A stretch of DNA of 52,116 nucleotides from positions 1 through 52,116 of the forward strand of contig NZ_JAMBPR010000064.1 in the NCBI RefSeq assembly GCF_024206475.1, read 5' to 3'. The notes under the pieces are model-generated. The model was not told the origin of the DNA. It saw only the letters and a program-made list of their open reading frames with translations, and did no database searches. The stretch comes from Paraburkholderia sp. CNPSo 3274 (lineage in GTDB: Bacteria > Pseudomonadota > Gammaproteobacteria > Burkholderiales > Burkholderiaceae). Position numbers and translations under genes: made by a program. Of this stretch, positions 25,170-34,213 are shown one piece after another; within the stretch, counting starts at the first letter, position 1; each line of letters opens with the position of its first letter.

Positions 25170-25985
25170 ATGTCTGCATCCGGAATGACTACGACTTCAT
25201 CTTTTTCTGCTTCGCTGGCCGAGGGGCCGATCGACGAGCGCAAGTTCGTCGTGGCGCTCGCCCGCGGGCTCGACCTGCTGCGAGCGTTCCGTCCCGGCGA
25301 GACGCTGCTGGGCAACCGCGATTTCGTGGCGCGCACGGGCTTGCCGAAGGCGACCGTGAACCGGCTCGCGTACACGCTCACCGTGCTTGGCTATCTGCGC
25401 TTTGACGAATCGCTCGGCAAATATGCGCTCGACGCCGGGGTGCTGTCACTCGGCTTTGCGCTGCTCTCGGGCACCGACACGCTCGAACTCGCGCGCCCGC
25501 ACATGCGCGTCTTCGCACGCGAGGTGGGTGCGGCTGTGTCGCTCGGGTGCCGCGACGGTCTCGACGTGATCTATCTGGACACGATTCGCAGCGAAACGGC
25601 GCTTACGCTCGGCCTCGCCTCGGGTTCGCGCCTCTCCATGCTGACGAGTTCGATGGGCCGCGCTTACCTGGCGGTGCAGCCCATCGACGTGCGCATGGCG
25701 TTGTTTGCGGAGCTGGAGAAGGCGGCGGGAACCGAAGGGCCGGCGTTGGTGGAGGCCGCGAAACGCGAGATCGAGGTGTTCGGCAAGGAAGGGTGCTGCT
25801 ATTCGTTTCGCGACTGGCATGAAGACGTCAACGCCGTGGCGGTGCCGTTTCGCGAGCCGCGCGAGCGTCGCTGGCTCGTGCTCAGCTGCAGTGGGCCGGC
25901 TTCGTCAATGGGCCCCGAGGTGTTTCGCGAGCGCGTGGCGCCGCTCTTGAAGTCGCTGGCGCGTCGTCTTGGCGAAACGGTCTGA
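25170..25985 (+). CDS. IclR-family transcriptional regulator
   Basis: The 271-residue protein has an N-terminal winged helix (about residues 20-85: ALARGLDLLRAFRPGETLLGNRDFVARTGLPKATVNRLAYTL). The C-terminal IclR effector domain has GAAVSLGCRDGLDVIYLDTIRSE and SMGRAYLAV. The motif ALARGLDLLRAF is typical of regulators of aromatic or amino-acid breakdown genes. It is divergent from gcdH with the 17-bp palindrome between them. The effector is probably a CoA ester or dicarboxylate of the glutarate route, but that is inference. Confidence 0.93.
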   Translation: MSASGMTTTSSFSASLAEGPIDERKFVVALARGLDLLRAFRPGETLLGNRDFVARTGLPKATVNRLAYTLTVLGYLRFDESLGKYALDAGVLSLGFALLSGTDTLELARPHMRVFAREVGAAVSLGCRDGLDVIYLDTIRSETALTLGLASGSRLSMLTSSMGRAYLAVQPIDVRMALFAELEKAAGTEGPALVEAAKREIEVFGKEGCCYSFRDWHEDVNAVAVPFREPRERRWLVLSCSGPASSMGPEVFRERVAPLLKSLARRLGETV

Positions 25986-26006
25986 CTTGCGAGCCGCAGC
26001 GGGCAC

Positions 26007-26036
26007 AAAAAAGCCGACCTTCGAGTCGGCTTTTTT
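26007..26036. terminator. Bidirectional terminator between the IclR gene and argF
   Basis: AAAAAAGCCGAC (26007-26018) pairs perfectly with GTCGGCTTTTTT (26025-26036) around the loop CTTCGA. It separates two convergent genes. Confidence 0.9.
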
Positions 26037-26056
26037 CATGATGGCGTACGCCAGGT

Positions 26057-26986
26057 TCAGTGGTTCAAGCGGCCGAGCAGCAGGAACTCCATGAGCGCCT
26101 TCTGCACATGCAGGCGGTTTTCCGCCTCGTCCCAAACCACGCTCTGCGGGCCGTCGATCACCTCGGCGCTCACTTCCTCGCCGCGGTGCGCGGGCAGGCA
26201 ATGCATGAAAAGCACATCGGCGTTGGCGCGGGCCATCATCGGCGCGTCCACGCACCAGTCTTCGAAGGCTTGCTTGCGTGCTTCGTTTTCGGCCTCGAAG
26301 CCCATGCTGGTCCAGACGTCGGTCGTTACGAGGTCAGCGCCGTCGCAGGCATCGTGCGGGTCCTCGAACACTTCGTAGAACGGCTTGCTTTCCGGCGCGA
26401 CCAACGCCGGATCGAGCGGATAACCGGGCGGCGTGGAGATGCGCAGCTTGAAGCCGAGGATCTGCGCGGCTTCGATCCACGTGTAGAGCATGTTGTTGGC
26501 GTCGCCGACCCACGCCACGGTCTTGCCGCGGATCGGGCCGCGGTGCTCGTAGTACGTGAAGATGTCGGCCAGCACCTGGCAGGGGTGGTACTCGTTCGTG
26601 AGACCGTTGATGACCGGCACGCGCGAGCTTTCGGCAAAGCGCTGCAGGATGTCCTGGCCGAACGTGCGGATCATGATGATGTCGACCATGCGCGAGATGA
26701 CCTGCGCCGAATCTTCGATCGGTTCGCCGCGACCGAGCTGCGTGTCGCGCGTGTTCATGAACACGGCGTGGCCGCCCAGCTGGAAAATACCCGCTTCGAA
26801 CGAGAGGCGCGTGCGCGTGGAGCTCTTCTCGAAGATCATCGCCAGCGTGCGGTCGTGCAGCGGGTGATAGGTCTCGTAGTTTTTGAACTTGCGCTTCAGG
26901 ATGCGTGCGCGCTCCAGCACATATTCATATTCGTCAAGGGAGAAATCCTTGAACTGCAGGTAATGGCGTATGGTCCGGGAGGTCAT
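26057..26986 (-). CDS. argF: Ornithine carbamoyltransferase ArgF
   Basis: ArgF makes citrulline from ornithine and carbamoyl phosphate in arginine biosynthesis. The 309-residue protein starts at the ATG at 26986 (MTSRTIRHYLQFKDFS). It has the carbamoyl-phosphate motif FEKSSTRTRLSFE, the ornithine-binding regions NGLTNEYHPCQVLAD and DVWTSMGFEAE, and MHCLPAHRGEEVSAEV. An upstream in-frame extension lacks family similarity. The gene lies convergent with the IclR regulator. Confidence 0.97.
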   Translation of the reverse strand: MTSRTIRHYLQFKDFSLDEYEYVLERARILKRKFKNYETYHPLHDRTLAMIFEKSSTRTRLSFEAGIFQLGGHAVFMNTRDTQLGRGEPIEDSAQVISRMVDIIMIRTFGQDILQRFAESSRVPVINGLTNEYHPCQVLADIFTYYEHRGPIRGKTVAWVGDANNMLYTWIEAAQILGFKLRISTPPGYPLDPALVAPESKPFYEVFEDPHDACDGADLVTTDVWTSMGFEAENEARKQAFEDWCVDAPMMARANADVLFMHCLPAHRGEEVSAEVIDGPQSVVWDEAENRLHVQKALMEFLLLGRLNH

Positions 26987-27242
26987 GAAACAAAAACGGC
27001 GCCCGATCCGGCCTCGAACTGCAGGATTGGGCCGGCGACGCCGCTGCGGTTGGTGGTAAGTCAAAGCAGCATAAAGGATTTTGCGCATTTTGACGAGTTG
27101 CCCAACATTTAGGCAGGGTGCTTTGGCGCACGGTGGACGGCGTTTTCGTGACGGCTTTCGTGACTATTTCGCGGGCATCGTGAAGGCCCGGATCCAGCCT
27201 TTCAAGTGCCTTGTGTGCACTGCGTCAAAGCGGTCAGTGCGC

Positions 27243-27248
27243 TATAAT
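27243..27248 (+). promoter_or_regulatory. -10 box upstream of the candidate RNA
   Basis: A perfect TATAAT lies here, with no strong -35 at 16-18 bp. Its predicted start falls at about 27255, the first base of a segment with strong folding potential. Confidence 0.5.
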
Positions 27249-27254
27249 CCCAGA

Positions 27255-27378
27255 GATTTCTTAGGCACGACAAACGGGCCCTGGACGTGTGTAATGGCAG
27301 GGTGGCGACACCTCGCGGCCACGCCAGGCAAGCCCGCGGGAGCGGCCTGTGCGCTGACTGGCAGTGCGCCGCGAAATC
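27255..27378 (+). ncRNA. Candidate structured small RNA or long leader upstream of DUF3579
   Basis: GATTTC at the predicted transcript start pairs with GAAATC at 27373-27378. GGCAC then pairs with GTGCgCC, and CGGGCC (27275-27280) pairs with GGCCTG (27344-27349). Inside lie a GGTG-GCGA-CACC tetraloop hairpin and a CCCGCGGG hairpin. This closed, branched layout after a perfect TATAAT suggests a real RNA. I tried to match 6S, 4.5S, tmRNA and RNase P signatures and could not, so its identity is open. It could equally be the 5' leader of DUF3579. There is no clear terminator. Confidence 0.3.
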
Positions 27379-27622
27379 GTCCTGTCGATCCCGTTGCGAG
27401 ACCTGCTTGTGACATGCGGCGGCGGCGATTTTCGAGACTTCACGCCAGGCGGGGTGCGCGGCAGCCGTTCCCTATCCATCGGACTGTCCATGCGCGTGGC
27501 GGCGGGCGATCCCCGCGGCCGGCGTTCCGCGGTACCAGCGCGGAACGCGCGCGGGCGCAGCGCTCGTGTCGCCGTTACATGCTGCAAACGCACCCAGCAG
27601 CTACACACACAGGTACTCCTGC

Positions 27623-27970
27623 ATGGCCGACGAAGCTCCAACCGAATACTTCATTCAAGGCATCACCAGCGCGGGGAAGAAGTTTCGTCCGAGCGACTGG
27701 TCGGAGCGCCTCGCAGGGGTGATGTCGAGCTTCGGTCCTAAAGCGTCGGCCAATGCTCGCGGCCCGAACGCGTATCTGCGCTACTCGCTCTATGTGCGCC
27801 CGACGATGATCGGCGACCTCAAGGTCGTGGTGCTGGACTCGCGCCTGAAGGACGTCGAGCCGATGGCGTTCAATTTCGTGATGAGCTTCGCGAAGGACAA
27901 CGACCTCCTCGTGACCGAGGCGTGCGAACTGCCTCACGATCACGCCACGCAGCAAGCCACCGTGCGCTAG
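27623..27970 (+). CDS. DUF3579 family protein
   Basis: The 115-residue protein starts at ATG 27623 (MADEAPTEYFIQGITS). The motifs FIQGITSAGKKFRPSDWSERLAGVMSSFG and YLRYSLYVRPTMIGDLKVVVLDSRLKDVEPMAFNFVMSFAKDNDL match what I know of DUF3579, a small betaproteobacterial family of unknown function. It has no signal peptide or membrane segment, so it is probably cytoplasmic. It lies between argF and rpsT and ends in a strong terminator. Confidence 0.85.
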   Translation: MADEAPTEYFIQGITSAGKKFRPSDWSERLAGVMSSFGPKASANARGPNAYLRYSLYVRPTMIGDLKVVVLDSRLKDVEPMAFNFVMSFAKDNDLLVTEACELPHDHATQQATVR

Positions 27971-27993
27971 CGGCGCGGCCACGGCAACGGACG

Positions 27994-28016
27994 GACCCGC
28001 TTCGGCGGGTTTTTTT
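27994..28016 (+). terminator. Terminator of the DUF3579 gene
   Basis: ACCCGC-TTCG-GCGGGT followed by seven T residues on the plus strand. An inverted copy of this hairpin lies 15 bp on and serves the opposite strand. Confidence 0.92.
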
Positions 28017-28030
28017 GTGCCCGGCAGAAA

Positions 28031-28055
28031 CAAAAAAACCCGCCGAAGCGGGTTT
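28031..28055 (-). terminator. Terminator of rpsT
   Basis: On the minus strand ACCCGC-TTCG-GCGGGT is followed by a seven-T run. The sequence is an inverted repeat of the preceding terminator, so the two together form a large cruciform-capable pair between convergent genes. Confidence 0.92.
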
Positions 28056-28111
28056 CTTGTGGTGCAGCGCAAAGAGGGGGTTGCCAGCCGTGGCTGGCAG
28101 TCCGAGTCTCT

Positions 28112-28384
28112 TTACTGCGCGGCTTGCATTGCCTTGACGGCAGCAGCCAGGCGGCTCTTATGGCGAGCGGCCTTGTTCTTGTGAACCATCTTTTTGTCGG
28201 CGATGATGTCGAGCGTCTTGCCCGATGCCTTCAGAACTTCAGCAGCCTTTGCCTGGTCGCCGGCGTCGATTGCCTTGCGAACAGCCTTGATGGCGGTGCG
28301 GAACTTCGAGCGCAGTGCCGAGTTGTGCGAGTTTGCCTTCGCGGCCTGACGGGCGCGCTTGCGTGCTTGTGCGGAGTTTGCCAT
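28112..28384 (-). CDS. rpsT: 30S ribosomal protein S20
   Basis: S20 is a primary 16S rRNA-binding protein of the small subunit. The 90-residue protein starts MANSAQARKRARQAAKANSHN and has the basic, Ala-rich helical composition and the ending KMVHKNKAARHKSRLAAAVKAMQ that mark S20. AAGGAA lies upstream of the ATG. It is monocistronic and convergent with the DUF3579 gene. Confidence 0.98.
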   Translation of the reverse strand: MANSAQARKRARQAAKANSHNSALRSKFRTAIKAVRKAIDAGDQAKAAEVLKASGKTLDIIADKKMVHKNKAARHKSRLAAAVKAMQAAQ

Positions 28385-28608
28385 TGCGATTCCTTGTGAT
28401 TGCGGAGCGTGGTCCTACCGACGCTCTTTGCCTGGATTTGAACGACCGGCAGCGATGCCAGAGAAGTTCAAAACGGTATTTGCCGGTTGATTTTGCTTAA
28501 CCAGCCGCGCCTTTTGTGCCAGAGCGGGTTTCTGCCTCGGGTTGCTGCCCCTTCCTGCCCCCTTTCCAAGACGCGTTTCGAGCCCCATTGAGAGAACTCG
28601 AATCGACG

Positions 28609-28638
28609 ATTATAGCAACAGAATCATAAGGGTGGCAA
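28609..28638 (-). promoter_or_regulatory. Candidate rpsT promoter
   Basis: On the minus strand TTGCCA (28633-28638) and TATAAT (28609-28614) are 18 bp apart, which would give a leader of about 220 nt before rpsT. A long leader would fit S20 autoregulation, but that is inference. Confidence 0.5.
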
Positions 28639-28803
28639 TCGCGGCGCTTCAGCGAAAACAAGCGCCGCCGGACGTGAACGCCTTTCACGCGACACGGTCA
28701 CAATCAGCGCGTTTTGTCTTTGGCTCCCGTCCGCCTGCGCCGTCGCGTGGGGTTTTGCGCCGGCCTTTGCGCTGCGCATCCGCGATGGAGCGGACGACGC
28801 CCG

Positions 28804-28809
28804 TATAAT
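28804..28809 (+). promoter_or_regulatory. -10 box abutting the murJ start
   Basis: TATAAT ends nine bases before the murJ ATG at 28819, so transcription would start within about three bases of the start codon. The spacer TACCGCCCC has no Shine-Dalgarno. A leaderless murJ message is possible. Confidence 0.45.
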
Positions 28810-28818
28810 TACCGCCCC

Positions 28819-30369
28819 ATGAATCTATTCCGAGCCCTGCTGACGGTCAGCGGCTTCACGCTGCTCTCTCGCGTGACCGGTCTGGCCCGAGAAACGCTGA
28901 TTGCGCGCGCATTTGGCGCGAGCCAGTACACCGACGCTTTCTACGTCGCGTTTCGCATTCCCAACCTGCTGCGCCGCATCTCGGCGGAGGGCGCCTTTTC
29001 GCAGGCGTTCGTGCCGATTCTCGCGGAGTTCAAGAACCAGAAGGGACACGACGCCACGCGCGCCCTCGTCGACGCCACGTCGACCGTGCTCGCCTGGGTG
29101 CTCGCGATCCTCTCGCTGCTCGGCATTTTCGGCGCGTCCTTCGTCGTGATCGTGGTCGCTTCGGGCTTGAAGAGCGACGGGCAAGCGTTTCCGCTCGCCG
29201 TCACGATGACGCGCATCATGTTCCCCTATATCGTGTTCATCTCGCTGACGTCGCTCGCGTCCGGCGTGCTCAACACGTACAAGCAGTTCTCGCTGCCCGC
29301 GTTCGCGCCGGTGCTGCTCAACGTCTCGTTCATCACGGCGGCCGTGGCCTTCGCGCCGCACATGAAGCAGCCCGTCTACGCGCTCGCGTGGGCCGTGATC
29401 GTGGGTGGCGTGCTGCAGTTCATCGTGCAATTGCCGGGCTTGAAGCGCATCGACATGATGCCGCGCATCGGCCTGAACCCGCTCAAGGCGCTCGCGCACC
29501 GAGGCGTGAAACGCGTGCTCGCGAAGATGGTGCCTGCCATGTTCGCCGTCTCGGTCGCGCAGATCAGCCTCATCATCAACACCAATATCGCCTCGCGCCT
29601 CGGGCCCGGTGCGGTGTCGTGGATCAACTACGCCGACCGCCTGATGGAGTTCCCGACGGCGCTGCTCGGCGTCGCGCTCGGCACGATCCTGCTGCCCAGC
29701 CTCTCGAAGGCGCACGTCGATGCCGATCCGCACGAGTACTCGGCGTTGCTTGACTGGGGTCTGCGCGTGACGTTCCTGCTTGCCGCGCCTTCGGCCGTCG
29801 CGCTCTTTTTCTTCGCCGAGCCGCTCACGGCCACGCTCTTTCACTACGGCAAGTTCGACGCCACGTCCGTCATCATGACGGCCCGCGCGCTCGCGGCGTA
29901 CGGAGTGGGGCTCGTCGGCCTCATCCTCATCAAGATCCTCGCGCCCGGCTTCTACGCGCGCCAGGACATCAAAACGCCGGTCAAGATCGGAGTGGGCGTG
30001 CTCATCGCCACGCAGATCAGCAACTATATCTTCGTGCCGATCTTCTCGCACGCGGGCTTGACGCTCTCGGTCGGCCTGGGCGCCTGCATGAACGCGCTAC
30101 TGCTGTTCATCGGGCTGCGCCGCCGCGGCATCTATATGCCGTCCTCCGGTTGGACGACGTTCTTCGTGCAGTTGCTCGGGGCATGTCTCGTGCTGGCCGG
30201 GACGATGCACTGGTGCGCCATCAGCTACGACTGGATCGCGCTGCGTCATGAACCGCTCGCGCGCATCGCCTTGCTCGGTGCGTGCCTCGTCCTGTTCGCG
30301 GCGCTATATTTCGGTATGCTTTGGCTGATGGGCTTCAAATACGCGTACTTCAAGAGGCGGGCGAAGTGA
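28819..30369 (+). CDS. murJ: Lipid II flippase MurJ (MviN)
   Basis: MurJ flips lipid II across the inner membrane for peptidoglycan synthesis. The 516-residue protein has about 14 transmembrane helices and the family motifs FTLLSRVTGLARETLIARAFGASQYTDAFYVAFRIPNLLRRISAEGAFSQAFVP, in which the conserved N-terminal arginines lie. The PYIVFISLTSLASGVLNTYKQFSLPAFAPVLLN and APGFYARQDIKTPVKIG motifs also match. I used the ATG at 28819 because the family begins MNLFRALLTVSG. It overlaps the next gene by four bases. Confidence 0.96.
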   Translation: MNLFRALLTVSGFTLLSRVTGLARETLIARAFGASQYTDAFYVAFRIPNLLRRISAEGAFSQAFVPILAEFKNQKGHDATRALVDATSTVLAWVLAILSLLGIFGASFVVIVVASGLKSDGQAFPLAVTMTRIMFPYIVFISLTSLASGVLNTYKQFSLPAFAPVLLNVSFITAAVAFAPHMKQPVYALAWAVIVGGVLQFIVQLPGLKRIDMMPRIGLNPLKALAHRGVKRVLAKMVPAMFAVSVAQISLIINTNIASRLGPGAVSWINYADRLMEFPTALLGVALGTILLPSLSKAHVDADPHEYSALLDWGLRVTFLLAAPSAVALFFFAEPLTATLFHYGKFDATSVIMTARALAAYGVGLVGLILIKILAPGFYARQDIKTPVKIGVGVLIATQISNYIFVPIFSHAGLTLSVGLGACMNALLLFIGLRRRGIYMPSSGWTTFFVQLLGACLVLAGTMHWCAISYDWIALRHEPLARIALLGACLVLFAALYFGMLWLMGFKYAYFKRRAK

Positions 30370-31214
30370 CCACGATGACTACGCGGGTTCTGGATTATTT
30401 CAGCGCGCTCGTCGCCGACGACGAGAGCCTGCCGCTCACCGAGGCGGCGCTGGCGATCGCGCAGGACGCGTATCCCGATCTCGATCTGCAAGGCACGCTT
30501 GCCGAGATCGACGAACTCGCGCTGCGCGTGCGCCGCCGTATGCCCGAAGGGGCGAACGTGCGCCAGCAGGTTGCCGTGCTCAACCGCTGTTTCTTTCGCG
30601 AGATGGGGTTCGCTGCCAACCTCAACGACTTTCTCGACCCCGAAAACAGCCACCTGAACGTCGTGCTCAAGCGCCGGCGCGGCATCCCCATTTCGCTCGC
30701 GGTGCTGTATCTGGAAATGGCGACCCAGCTCGGTTTGCCGGTGAAAGGCGTGTCGTTTCCGGGACATTTCCTGCTGCGCGTTGCGTTGCCCGAAGGCGAC
30801 GAGATGCTCGATCCCACCACGGGCCGCACGCTCACCGAGTCCGACATGGTGGAGATGCTCGAACCGTTCGTGGCCAACGCCGGCGACTCCGTGGCGCGTG
30901 CGCTGCGCATGCTGCTCGAGCCGGCCACACGCCGCGAGATCGTCGCGCGCATGCTGCGCAACCTGAAGTCGGTCTATCTGCAGACCGAGCGTTGGCAGCG
31001 CCTGCTGGCCATCCAGCAGCGGCTCGTGATCCTGCTGCCGGAGAACATCGAGGAAGTGCGCGACCGCGGGTTCGCTTATGCGCGGCTCGACTATCTGCGC
31101 CCGGCGCTCGAAGACCTCGAACACTATCTCGAGGAGCGCCCCGACTCGGAAGACGCGACCGTCGTCGAGTCGCAGTTGCATGAGCTGCGCCAGCGCGCGC
31201 TCGATAACGACTGA
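30366..31214 (+). CDS. SirB1 family protein (transglutaminase-like with TPR)
   Basis: The 282-residue protein matches the SirB1/transglutaminase-like core 2 family: RVLDYFSALVADDESLPLTEAALAIAQDAYPDLDL, then NDFLDPENSHLNVVLKRRRGIPISLAVLYLEMATQLGLPVKGVSFPGHFLLRV. A C-terminal TPR-like part follows (VYLQTERWQRLLAIQQRLVILLPENIEEVRDRGFAYARLDYLRPALEDLEHYL). I used the GTG at 30366, which overlaps the murJ stop (GTGA); an ATG three codons later at 30375 is possible. No catalytic cysteine is evident, so it is probably non-enzymatic. The role is unknown. Confidence 0.85.
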   Translation: MTTMTTRVLDYFSALVADDESLPLTEAALAIAQDAYPDLDLQGTLAEIDELALRVRRRMPEGANVRQQVAVLNRCFFREMGFAANLNDFLDPENSHLNVVLKRRRGIPISLAVLYLEMATQLGLPVKGVSFPGHFLLRVALPEGDEMLDPTTGRTLTESDMVEMLEPFVANAGDSVARALRMLLEPATRREIVARMLRNLKSVYLQTERWQRLLAIQQRLVILLPENIEEVRDRGFAYARLDYLRPALEDLEHYLEERPDSEDATVVESQLHELRQRALDND

Positions 31215-31240
31215 AGCCCGCGGCGAGGCCGCAGATAAAG

Positions 31241-31268
31241 GCCCGCGATTTTCGTCGCGGGCTTTTTT
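31241..31268 (+). terminator. Terminator after the SirB1-family gene
   Basis: GCCCGCGA pairs with TCGCGGGC (31241-31248 with 31255-31262) around TTTTCG, followed by six T residues. It ends the murJ transcript. Confidence 0.88.
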
Positions 31269-31291
31269 ATCGCGCGGGAGAGGGCGCGCCG

Positions 31292-32050
<759 letters not shown>

Positions 32051-32126
32051 CTTTCGTCTCCTGTCGTTGTGGCTATGCTGTCTCGCGCAGAGGGGAAATC
32101 CGGGCGAGACTCACCAAAAACAAAAC

Positions 32127-32181
32127 GGGCCGGCTGGCGTCGCGTCCCGAAACATCTCGGGAGTGCGGCGCCAGCCGGCCC
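32127..32181 (-). terminator. Large hairpin terminator downstream of adk
   Basis: A 13-bp GC-rich stem (32127-32139 with 32169-32181) encloses a second stem, TCCCGA with TCGGGA. On the minus strand, the direction of adk, it is followed by GTTTTGTTTTTG. It probably ends the lpxK-kdsB-adk transcript before the SDR gene. Confidence 0.8.
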
Positions 32182-32247
32182 GCAGGCAAACCAGCATGGA
32201 AGCCGAAGCCGGCTTCGAATCGTGTTTTTTACCGGGCTTCGAATCGC

Positions 32248-32910
32248 TTACTTGAGCGCTTCGAACGCGCGCTCGCGAATTTCGTCGACGCTGCCGAGGC
32301 CCGAGATCGCGCGATACTGCGGCGCCTTCAGGCCGTTTTCCTCACCGCGCTTCGCCCAGTCGCTGTAGTAGGCGATGAGCGGCTTGGTCTGGGCGACGTA
32401 CACATCCAGACGCTTGCGCACCGTCTCTTCCTTGTCGTCGTCGCGCTGGACCAGCGGTTCGCCCGTCACGTCGTCCGTCATTGCCACTTTCGGCGGATTG
32501 AACTTGACGTGATACGTGCGGCCCGAAGCCGGGTGCATGCGGCGCCCGCTCATGCGCGTGATGATCTCGTCGAACGGCACGTCGATCTCGAGCACGTAAT
32601 CGATCGCGACGCCCGCCTGCTTCATCGCTTCGGCTTGCGGCAGCGTGCGCGGGAAGCCGTCGAACAGGTAGCCGTTCTTGCAGTCGGGCTCCTGAAGGCG
32701 CTCCTTCACCAGATTGATGATCAGCTCGTCGGTCACGAGCTCGCCGGCGTCCATGAATCGCTTCGCTTCGAGGCCAAGCGGCGTACCGGCCTTGACGGCC
32801 GCGCGCAGCATGTCGCCCGTCGAGATTTGCGGAATGCCGAACTTTTCCTTGATGAAGCTTGCCTGGGTTCCCTTGCCCGCGCCCGGGGCGCCCAACAGGA
32901 TCAAACGCAT
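32248..32910 (-). CDS. adk: Adenylate kinase
   Basis: Adk interconverts ATP plus AMP with 2 ADP. The 220-residue long-form protein has the P-loop LGAPGAGKGTQASF, the AMP-binding ISTGDMLRAAVKAGT, DGFPRTLPQAEAM, and the LID with RRMHPASGRTYHVKFNPPK, then DDKEETVRKRLDVY. The LID has no zinc cysteines, as in other Gram-negative forms. It is downstream of kdsB on the minus strand, across a 300-bp gap. Confidence 0.98.
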   Translation of the reverse strand: MRLILLGAPGAGKGTQASFIKEKFGIPQISTGDMLRAAVKAGTPLGLEAKRFMDAGELVTDELIINLVKERLQEPDCKNGYLFDGFPRTLPQAEAMKQAGVAIDYVLEIDVPFDEIITRMSGRRMHPASGRTYHVKFNPPKVAMTDDVTGEPLVQRDDDKEETVRKRLDVYVAQTKPLIAYYSDWAKRGEENGLKAPQYRAISGLGSVDEIRERAFEALK

Positions 32911-33210
32911 GTGAACAATCTCCGATCTGTGTGAATTCTTGCGGCGCGGCGGCTGCCCCGCACGCGCGGTGGGGCGGCATCGGCAGCGTCGTGCGTCTCC
33001 TCGCCCGTTCGCCCACGGCCGTCGAGGCAGTGCTGGCGGGGGCGGCGGCCCGTCCCACGCAGCTTGCGCCCGGTGTCAATGACTTGCACAAGACACGGGA
33101 CGGCGCTGCAAGACGGTGCCGAAAAGCGGGGAAACCCCGACGCACAAAGGCTTTAGACGGCTCGCGCAAACAATTGATTATGCCATGGGATTTTTGCCCC
33201 ACGGACGGAA
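32911..33210. other. Gap between adk and kdsB
   Basis: Three hundred bases between adk and the kdsB stop hold no coding sequence that I can support. The plus and minus open frames here are GC-skew shadows. I see no promoter that I would defend. Confidence 0.4.
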
Positions 33211-34014
33211 TTAAGGCCGGTATAAGGCCTGCACACGGGCGAGGTCGGCGGGGGTGTCGACGCCCGGGGCGGGTGCCTGCGCCGTGACGAGCACCGCGAT
33301 GCGCTGCCCGTGCCACATCGCGCGAAGCTGCTCCAGCGCCTCGACCTGCTCGATCGGCGAATGCTGGAGCGAGGGGTAGCTGCGCAGGAATTTCGCGCGG
33401 TACGCGTACAGGCCGATGTGGCGATAAACGGTCGCGGGAGCCGGCGGGGCGGCCATTGCGCCGAGATCGAGGCGCGCTGGCGACCAGTGCGGCTGCCATG
33501 CGTCGCGGGCCCAGGGAATGGGCGCGCGCGAGAAGTAGAGCGCCACGCCGCTTGCGTCGAGCACGACCTTCACGACGTTCGGGCTGAAGATTTCCTCGGG
33601 CGCCGTGATGGGGTGCGCGGCGGTCGCGATCGCGCATTCGGGGTGCGCGGCGAGGTGCGACGCAACGTCGCACACGAGCGCGGGATCGATCAGCGGTTCG
33701 TCGCCCTGCACATTGACCACGATCGTCTCGTCGCTCCAGCCGTAGTGCTCAGCGACCTCGGCGAGGCGGTCGGTGCCCGACGGGTGATCGGCGCGCGTGA
33801 GCACGGCCTCGAAACCGTGGGCGCGGGCGGCGTCGAGCACGCTCTGGGCGTCCGAAGCGATCAGCACCTTCTGCGCGCCCGAATCGCGTGCGCGCTCGGC
33901 CACGCGCACCACCATGGGCTTGCCACCGATGTCGGCGAGCGGTTTGTTGGGCAGCCGCGTGGACGCGAGACGCGCCGGGACGACGGCGATGAAAGGTTGC
34001 ACGGGAGCGGTCAT
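33211..34014 (-). CDS. kdsB: 3-deoxy-manno-octulosonate cytidylyltransferase KdsB
   Basis: KdsB activates KDO as CMP-KDO for lipopolysaccharide core synthesis. The 267-residue protein starts at the ATG at 34014 (MTAPVQPFIAVVPARL). It has VVPARLASTRLPNKPLADIGGKPMVVRVAERA, TRADHPSGTDRLAEVA, VNVQGDEPLIDPALV, and YFSRAPIPWARD with ALYFSRAPIP. A longer in-frame upstream start is not supported. It lies in the lpxK-Trm112-kdsB-adk gene group. Confidence 0.97.
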   Translation of the reverse strand: MTAPVQPFIAVVPARLASTRLPNKPLADIGGKPMVVRVAERARDSGAQKVLIASDAQSVLDAARAHGFEAVLTRADHPSGTDRLAEVAEHYGWSDETIVVNVQGDEPLIDPALVCDVASHLAAHPECAIATAAHPITAPEEIFSPNVVKVVLDASGVALYFSRAPIPWARDAWQPHWSPARLDLGAMAAPPAPATVYRHIGLYAYRAKFLRSYPSLQHSPIEQVEALEQLRAMWHGQRIAVLVTAQAPAPGVDTPADLARVQALYRP

Positions 34015-34213
34015 GGCCAGTTGGAGCAAGGACAGGTAAGGGGATTGGGGAAACCGGTTCGGGAGACCGCCTTTGGAGACGACAGCGCGCCAGGGGCGGC
34101 GCGCGTGACCCGGCTTCCAGCCGCGAGGCCGAGATGCGCGGGGAGCGCCGTGAGCGGGGCGAGTGAGCGCGATCGCGGCCACCAGGCGGCGCGCGATGCG
34201 CCGCCCGCGCGCC

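Larger units (their letters stand above)
26987..27622. other. Intergenic region between argF and the DUF3579 gene
   Basis: This 636-bp divergent gap has no convincing coding sequence. It holds a TATAAT at 27243-27248 followed at about 27255 by a GC-rich segment that can fold into a branched structure, described separately as a candidate RNA. The rest shows AT-poor sequence with no recognised element. Confidence 0.5.
28385..28818. other. Divergent region between rpsT and murJ
   Basis: This 434-bp gap holds a candidate rpsT promoter on the minus strand (28609-28638) and a TATAAT just before murJ on the plus strand (28804-28809). No coding sequence is evident. Confidence 0.5.

Noticed and set aside
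28825..30051. A 408-residue minus-strand frame opposite murJ
   Set aside because: Arg/His/Glu-rich shadow of a secure membrane-protein gene.
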